From: Saxidomus purpurata
Taxonomy: Eukaryota > Mollusca > Bivalvia > Venerida > Veneridae
Assembly (NCBI GenBank): GCA_022818135.1
Contig: JAFMSR010000018.1
Coordinates: forward strand, 3,496,331-3,560,330
Length of the DNA: 64,000 nt
Reading direction: 5' to 3'
The position numbers were made by a program, and so were the translations under genes. The notes beneath the pieces were generated by a model, which was given only the letters and a program-made list of their open reading frames with translations, did not search any database and was not told the origin of the DNA. This document shows, piece by piece, positions 54,401-63,400 of this stretch (position 1 is the first letter of the stretch; the number at the start of each line of letters is the position of its first letter).

Positions 54401-57400
54401 ACCGTAAGCACAGCAGTTCATTCAATAAAATGAAGTAAGGCAACAGCTGTTTGCTATTCACAGTCCATGGTCATTTACATGTCGATGAACTATATGTATC
54501 CATAGTAAAGTCAGCACACCTTCTTGCTCATGCTTTAATATGATTGTGTCTGTTGTCTTGATCTACAGTGATGCCCATGTTATATAAGTGAAAAATTCAG
54601 ATGACGTGGATCATATAAAAGGTAATGGTCATTGTAAATGAAAACCTTCAATATGCAACTAACAAATGTACTTGGCTATGAGATATAGTTCTGCACATTG
54701 ACAAACATGTCTCTCTGTCGTGAGTTTTATCGGAGTTCATGCACTTCATTTGTAAAGTTTTATGATGTCTGGCTATATCTCCGAAAGGAACAAACAAAAA
54801 GCACCTCCTTCAGTGCGGGGGGGGGGGGATATGTTTTTTGCCGGGAAAATAAGCAACCTGTAGTTAACACAATTCAGTATGCTCTCTTTCTATGCAGATG
54901 GATGTAATTATATCTTCATTGTCAATCTGTCAATTATTTTACAGCTTTAACTATTAATTCTGCAATGAGAGAGAAAGAAGAACAAGAAGCAGCAGAAAAG
55001 AAGAATGTGACAACAGATGGTACTTGTTGTGCATGTCCAAAAACTGAAAAGCAACTGAAAGTAGAAGAGCGGGAGAAAATGCTTGAAATATGGTTTCAGG
55101 ACTACCTCCAGAACCAGGTCTATGTGAAGAGGTAAATGTAGCTTCCTTTTCTCATCTCAGGGTGTGGGGGAGGGGGTGGGGGGATAATCTTACATTATAA
55201 AATTGGTATAATTGAACCCTGCTGTGGAAAACTAAAGGCTCTTACTCATGAGTATGCATTCTGATCAAAATTTGGAGCTGCCATGGCACAGCAGTAGAAC
55301 GTTTTCAGGATCAGAAGGTCCTGAGTTCAATCCCCACCAGTGCTGTATTTCCATAGTAATAATATTATTTACAGTAAATACAAAGGTCAGTGGCTTTTGG
55401 AAGGCAGGCTCAAGCATTCCAAGTTTTCAATTCATCTACACGATTGTATAAACAGGCCATTTCCTGTATTTTTCCGCATTTATAACAGACCTCTTGTTTG
55501 AAGATATGCTTAAATCCTGGCCAACCTTTAAGATACAAGTGTCATTTATATACAGTTCATACTGCAAACACTTCCGTGAAATCTTTAAAAATTTCACAAT
55601 ATTCAAATTATAATAACTTTGTAAGTAATAAAGCTATTTTCAAATTTAAACTGTTGTGTACAGCCTTTTTTGAAGATCTGTTCATGTTTTAAAGATTATA
55701 ATTTGAACAACTTTGAAAATTATCTGCAGTTGCTACATTTCGCAGCTGTGTAACTTTGTAATATGGTAACAGCTGCATGTCTGATTGTATGGCAAATAAA
55801 TATGTGCATACTGATAGGATTATAATAATCATGCTGTTGTTTGTAGAGTAAAATTTATCTAAACAAGCACCTGGTTTTAACGGAAAACTGCTTTAAGCAG
55901 TACAGTCCAAAACTTCGGACATGTTGGCATAAGATGTATAATGAAAGTCCTGGTTAAACTTGCATACTGCTTTGACTGATATGATCAAATTGTCCAGAAG
56001 GATGCTGGGTAATGTGGATTTCAATGTAGTTCAAGTTGTAGGTTTTCTGTTGAAATGAAGGAAATAATAAAATACGTTGTTTTTGGACAGACTTGAGCCT
56101 GCTGCAACAACTATGTCGGCGAAAAAAAGGAGACGTCCAAAGCGATCAGATCCAGCGAGCGACTCACATGAGAAGAACAAGTATACTTACCAACCATCTG
56201 TGGAAGGAACGTTGACATTGAACTTAACCACAGCTAACCCGAATGTTGAAACAACACCACCACCTGCGGATAAAGAGGAAGAGGTGCACCCATACATGAT
56301 GGCCGACGTTATTGAGAGAAGGAGGTTCATCATAACAAATCTTGATCATTTTCAAGATTACAACATTGAGGTAAGTTTATGTAATTTTACTGTATGCATT
56401 TGCCAAGTAGGATGTGGATGGAAAACTTTCCACTCAACTTTCTATTTGAATTTGTGCATTTGTCTGGGCAGGGAGGGATATGGATCATCTTCAGTGATTG
56501 CTCTTGTCTATGCCAAAAAAAAGTAATATGAGTCTGTTAACATACTGGAAAAGTGTATCTATGAAGTGATTCGGAAATGAACTCCTATAACTGGGTATAG
56601 ACAACATGGTAAAATGAAGTTAAAAAATAAACGATTTCATGAACAAGGAAAAGCTAGATTTCAACATTAGTGTATGAGACTTGCATGTCCCCTGTCTCTA
56701 TAGTTACGTACCAATACACTATAAATACATACATGGCTCACTAAATGTTGATGACCTACATTTCAAAAGTTTGAAGCCGTGTTTTAACTTACATGAGAAC
56801 AAAAGCTACAGTAGAAGATTAATACAAAGATTTGTTTCATCTAGGTGATAGCATGTCATAAGAGGGAGGCAGACAGGGACATGATGTGTAGTAACCAGGC
56901 TCTCGGATTTGGTCGTACATTACCTGACAGTAAGACTTTTTTAACACCATTTTAGGTTATATAAAGCACATCCATTTGTTGCTTTTTCTTGTGTGGAGCA
57001 TAACTCAAAATGTGTAAAAAGGAATCAATCTGTACTTCATGTATTGATAATTATTTTAAGATTTATTCACAAGTTATACTTCTGTCAATGGTATATGCTT
57101 TCAAACATGTTTTGACAGAGTGTCAATATTTCAGATAAAGCTGACACAATCAATGCTAGCCTTGTGGAAATAAAATCCTTGGCGAACAAGACCAGTGCTA
57201 TTCAAATAAAGTGGCAAGATCCACCGAAACCTAATGGTCTAATCCTGACTTATGATATCGAGTACATGAATGTGAACATAAATAATGTAAGTACTATGTG
57301 AGTTTGTTTCCGTCTAAGTTGATTTATGGTTTTCATGCACAAAATGTCTTCCAATTCAATACATCATTTTACATGTACAAGCTTTTGTATTTGTCAAGAT

Positions 57401-60400
57401 AACGTTATGTTGGTTCAACTTGGTTGGCCTTGAGTTTTTGCCCAAGGTCAAAGCTGAGGGTCAGTGGATCATACTAGTTTTGAAAAGGTGCTTTGAGTGT
57501 ACTTTATGACACTTTTACTACCAGAGCTGAAAACATGAAGAAAAACATCTGGTTTTTCAAAAGTAATTTGTTGACTTCAGAAGTACAGTATTGTTTTGAA
57601 TGTCAGAAGATGTTGCTATGCTTTTATCTTGGAAATATATAGGTTTTACAACAGAGTTCATTGATCTCTCAGCTGTCGACCAGCATCAACAATCGCTTTT
57701 CATTTAGTACAACTTTTGTATGGTTTCAGGGAATGGATTTATTTATAGTCCATTGTAAATATATTGGCTTAACTGAGGTTCAAACCATAAGTGGGTTCTG
57801 CCTCATGTGTTACAAGTTGCAACAGCTGGCAATTACTTAGAATAGTTACACACAATTTTTAGCTCGACTTTTCTATGAAAAGGGCCCCCCCACCCCCCCC
57901 GCGCCGGTGTCGGCGTTGGCGCACACCTTGGTTAAGTTTTCGTACCACCCCACTTTATTTCAAAAGTATTAGAGGTATGGCTTTAAAACTTACCATACTT
58001 GTTTACCATCATAACCTCCATCTACAGACAAGAGTACATAACTCTGTCAAGGTTTTTGACAGATTATGGCCCTTTTTTGACTTGAAAGTGTTTGAGCTTG
58101 GTTAGTTTTTCGTACCACCTCACTTTTATTTCAAAACCATTGGAGGTTTGCTTTGAAACTATTCATACTTGTTTACCATCACGACCTTCATCAACAGACA
58201 AGAGGCATAACTCTGTCAAGGTTTTTGACAGAATTATGCCCCTTTTTGACTTAGAAAATACTTGAATATGGGTAAGTCCACTTATTGCCTTAACCCTTTG
58301 AGATATTGCTTTGAAACTTTTAATGCTATTTCCATCATTACCCCCTTCTGTACGCAAGAGAAGGTAACTCTGTCAGGGATTTGTTTTTAAAATTATCGAC
58401 TTAGAATCTGGGTTAAGTTTTTCTTACCAGTCCACTTTTTGACTGAACTGTTTGAGATATTAATTTGAAAGTTGGAATACTTGTTTACCATCATGATTCC
58501 CAAAATGGGCAGGGAAGGTAATTCTGTCAAGGTTTTATTTGATTATGGCCCTTTTTGACTTAGAAACTCAGTTATTTTCATTCTTGTCCACTTGTTGCTT
58601 ACCATTTGAGATATTACTTTGAAAGTTGGAGTCTTATGTCCTTGTAAGACCTATCTGTAAGCAAAGAGTACTCTGTGAAACTTTCTTGATTTGTACTTGA
58701 TTCCTAGTTAAGTCTTGTGTGCCCTTAACTGTCAAAGTTTTGTTTTATTGGCAAGCACTAAAAAAGTCGAGCATGCTGTCCTACTGACAGCTCTTGTTTA
58801 AATCAGGTGTGAATCCCATAAATTATGATTGTGCAGATAAAATTTTCATCTATTTTTTTCTATTTTGTATTTTTCAGGTTAAACCAAATTTGATCTGTAT
58901 AACGTATGAGGTTTATCGTGATGTTGGAAAGGGTGGCTATACTTTAGACAAACTAGATGCTGGGAACTACACGTTCAGACTGCGCGCTACATCTCTTGCA
59001 GGCAATGGCTCTTGGACGGAGTTCCTCACTTTTACAATTCCTGACCATCAATGTGAGTTTATATATAGTTTTAATATAATTAAAGTAAAGTAGATTACAT
59101 AAACAGTTTTAACAAAATGTTTCAGGGTGTTTAGAATGTTCCACTTCAGGTAAAAACCTTAAAAAAATGCCATTATTCACACTTTGCGGAAATTTGCAAC
59201 TTAAAATAAAAAAAAATGACAGCACTAAAACAATAACTGGAACAGTGTGTCAACACAGAGATAGTTTAAACAGAAGTTAAATTTATCGAGCAGGATGAAA
59301 AATTTTAAGAATCAAACAATCTCAAATATTAAACTATTGCAAGTATCAAGAGAAATAAGGTAGAAATAATTTGTTGTGTTTCAGCACCAGAATGGTCAAA
59401 GAATACAATGGTAGCCGTCATTTGCAGTGTTTTAGTTGTTCTGTTTCTCATTACCATTGTAGTGGTCTGGTTCATCACAAAGAGGAGGTAGGCAATCACT
59501 GATGTCGTGTTTATTCAATTATTTTATTTCCGCTATTAAGACCACCCGATATTAAGACCAGACATTTCAGAACCAAACGCTCAAATTTTCATAGTTAAAA
59601 GGTCTCGCTTATAAGACCGATTCATTAATAAGACTCTTTTTAGTGGTCCAAAGTGTGGTCTCAATACAGAAACTTTAGTGTACTTGAGTCATTTGATTTA
59701 TTTATAACTGGTAAACAGAAGTCAGTATATGTTAATTGTGAACAAAATCACAAGTACGGTTTTGTGATTTACATGTGAACTATTTGATTTATATATAGCA
59801 TCAATATATGACCAGAAAGTCGGCAGTACCACTAAGAGGATGGGAGTCTAATAACCAACAGATAGGAATACTCTTTATCTGTAAATAAGTGAAATTAGAT
59901 TAATCTAAAACTGTAGCGGCCACCAGCATAACATTTGTGTTTGTGCATGTACAGGTGGGCTAGTTTATAGTTTAAGTTACAAGATTTTCTGTATATTAAC
60001 AGTTTTCATGAATTCTCTTTAGATTTGGTGCCCAGCTTATGGAGAATATGCTAGTGTCTGAAAATCCCGATTATATGGGTATGTGCTTCTCTTTCCTTTT
60101 TTACATACTAAATGGTTAATCTTGTGTATATTCCATGGTTTCAAGGTACAGAACAATACTTTGAGATACTAAGTTTACATCTGCAAACCCCGATTATGTC
60201 TCTGGTGATGGTATTGAAATGAGCACTGTGTGAATTTTACGAGCAAATGCAAGAAAAGCTTACCTGCTTCAAGAGTTACATTTCAGTCACACGCAGTTAC
60301 AGCTTTTTTGCACTGATATTTTTTAATTTTTCGTTCAAAATGTTATTTTTAGACATGTTAGTGGGATAGGGTGAGATGGGAAAGGGGAAAACAGTCTGCA

Positions 60401-63400
60401 GAACTGATTTGGGCTACAAAGTGTATCTTTGGTCCATAGGATAAACTTAAACGCTATTTGGTGATAAAGAAAAACAGGAGAAGTTAAAGAAAGACTGTGA
60501 CAAGATACATGTAGTGATATTCCTTAAATATACCAGTAATTCCAGAGCATTTGAAAAACACTGTTTAATGTTGTGAAATTGTGATAAACACTAAATCAAC
60601 ACACCAAGTTGAGCACACACATGTGAAATGGAGGCCTCCTGCTGTGATGTGCAGAGTGTCAAAAATATTGTATTCTTACTTGAGTTCAGAATGTGTCAGA
60701 AACATTTTTGTTCTGTTTGTTTTCTGTACAAACAATCGGCTGATGTTTTCTCTTTTTATGTCAAGTACAGAATGTTGTGTTTGTAAAAAGAAAACAGTGT
60801 GCTTGTTGGAAGCACAGAATTGGTTCTGTGATAAGGACATAACTTGTTTAATGTGAAGTGCACTGAATATTAAGCCTTTCCTGATTTGTGTTTGATAGGT
60901 TTTAATTTAAGATCTTTAATATTCTGAAAATTCTTGCAATTTTTTTCTGAAATTAGGCTATGGTTATAAAACCATTATATTGTTAGGCATTTTAACTGAC
61001 TGAATTTCTAGGATTTGAAATATGAACATGCCTTTCTAAGAACTGTTTATAATTCTCCTTAGCACAAGATGCTTACTTGGGATCACTTGGTGTCTGTGGC
61101 CTTTTATTCACACATTGCCATCCATACTAAATTTTAAAAACATTTTTTGTATTTATCCACATTATATCAGTGTAAGAATATTTATATTTTGTCTTGATTA
61201 AAACTCGGGTAAGTATAGTGCTGAGTCATTTTGGATAAAAAAAACTAGGGTTCTTTGTGAAATGTTATAAAATAGTGTTGTTGTTAGCATTGTAGATGCC
61301 ACAGTTTTAGCCTACCTCAACCTTTGTTTTGATCAAATGTTGATCCAATTAGACATTAGACCATGTGGGGTCAAACATGATCCAAACTAGTTCACGTGTT
61401 CACTCATTCGAATAAGCATTGAAGACTTTTTCTGATCCAAATCTTATCCAATCCTTATACATTGTAGAGAGTTAGTCTTTATGAATGCAAGATCAGTTAT
61501 GATAGCGGGACAAATGTGGTGAAAAAAATTGGTCACAAGGTCAAAATGTAGTAAAATATAATGAAACCATCAAAGACATTTTCTTTTTTTTCCAAACCAA
61601 AATGAAGGTCAAAAGCTAGATCTAAAGCAAAGAAAAACCTTGTGAACTTTGTTGAGGCCACATTTTGAAATGATCTTTGTGTACCATGGTCATATAATAT
61701 ATTTCGTTATAAAATCTGTTGATAAAACACAAAGATAGGGTCATTGACATTAGATACGTGTGAAAAAGCTTAACTCCTGCTTTCCTGCCTTTGTCCACAC
61801 ACCAGATAATAATTTAAGAGGATTACATGTAAATGCAATAACTATTTTTACATATAAATGCAATTCTATAATAGTGAAGGATTAAAAAATGATAATATAT
61901 GAACAATTGAACCAACCCTGACCGTGTAAGCCTTTTGACATTAGAGCTTTGAAAAACAGTTGATGCTAGTATTTTTTTAAGCATAGTTGCTCTGAGTTTT
62001 TTGTTGTAAATGCAACATAATGATACATTTTTGCTGATGTTATGCAGAACATTTCACTACATCTTAAAAGGGTATTTAAATGATTTTAGTACTGCTGCCA
62101 ACTACTTCCTCTGAAAACCCCCATCAATGATGCTTTTGCTGTGGTTGTGCAATTCATTTACCCCGTCCCAATTCCTACATAACAGCCACTATGAAAAAGT
62201 GTCCAATGTTGGTTTGTGAGAAGGAAGTTTAACAAGCCTGAACCATTGTTTCAGAAGATAATTATCCTAAAAGTTTGTCATGCATTATATTACAGTGTAT
62301 GAGCCAGACGATTGGGAGGTGGATCGAGAAAATGTCCAGTTAATTAAACCATTAGGTCAGGGTTCTTTTGGCATGGTATACGAAGGCCTAATCATCCTTA
62401 CATCAGGAGAAGAGAAAATACCAGTTGCTGTGAAAACAACAAACAAAAACAGCAATGATCATGATCGGTACCAGTTTTTACAGGAAGCATCCATTATGAA
62501 GTAAGTATAAGTTACGCAGCCGGGAACCTACCACCACCTGTTTACTTTTCTGGTCATGTCTCTTCTGTTAAAACCAGCCTTTCTTAACAAATTAAGGCTG
62601 AGAACAACATTATGTTTGTTTTACCCTTTAGTTTCTTTTTCAACATACTATATTGTATTTTACAGTGATCTAGGATGTCAGTACTTGTCAAAGTTTCCGC
62701 TACCTAACTGTAACAGTCGTCACATCAAAGGATTCAGTGACACTTATGTACGTCAAATCCACAAAGTTGAGGGGGAGAAATTTTCATTGACCCTAATTTT
62801 TAAACTGCAGACTGAGAGGCCCAGATGTGAACTGTGCAATATTAGAGTGATTAAGTCTTATGTAGGCCAGTTCTACATTCTTATTCAGTGGGCTACACAC
62901 TGAAAGGAACTGCTTGACTCTTAACCATGTGTAGTGTGATCATGATCTGCACTGTTGGCTATTAGCTTTTTGGCTATTGCTTTGCACCCCTTTGAAAAAA
63001 TAATGGTACTGTCCACATTGAAAGATGGACAAGTCTATGTTAGAAATTTAGGGGTATGAGCATTCATTTATTATCTGAGGGCCAATTGTTTAACCAGCTC
63101 ATTAATTGTTTTTCCTGGGATTTACACCAATGACTCAGTGGAGTTGTAAATTTGGTTATTTGGCAGCCCAGTCTGTGATTATATACATGTATATGTATTC
63201 AACTTCTGTGTCATATATTGTTTTGTGTGATACATATTTTTATGTATTCCTTGTGTTTTCTGTGAAACATTTTACACAATTGTTTCTTTTCTTTCAGACA
63301 ATTCCACTGCCATCATGTTGTTAAATTGATAGGTGTCGTATCTCAAGGCCAGCCAGCATATGTCTTGATGGAGTTGATGGCGCAGGGCGATCTGAAAAAC

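Noticed and set aside
60581..60856. 91-codon frame with several cysteines in the juxtamembrane-kinase intron
   Set aside because: No acceptor/donor arrangement in the required phase and no similarity to the receptor family.
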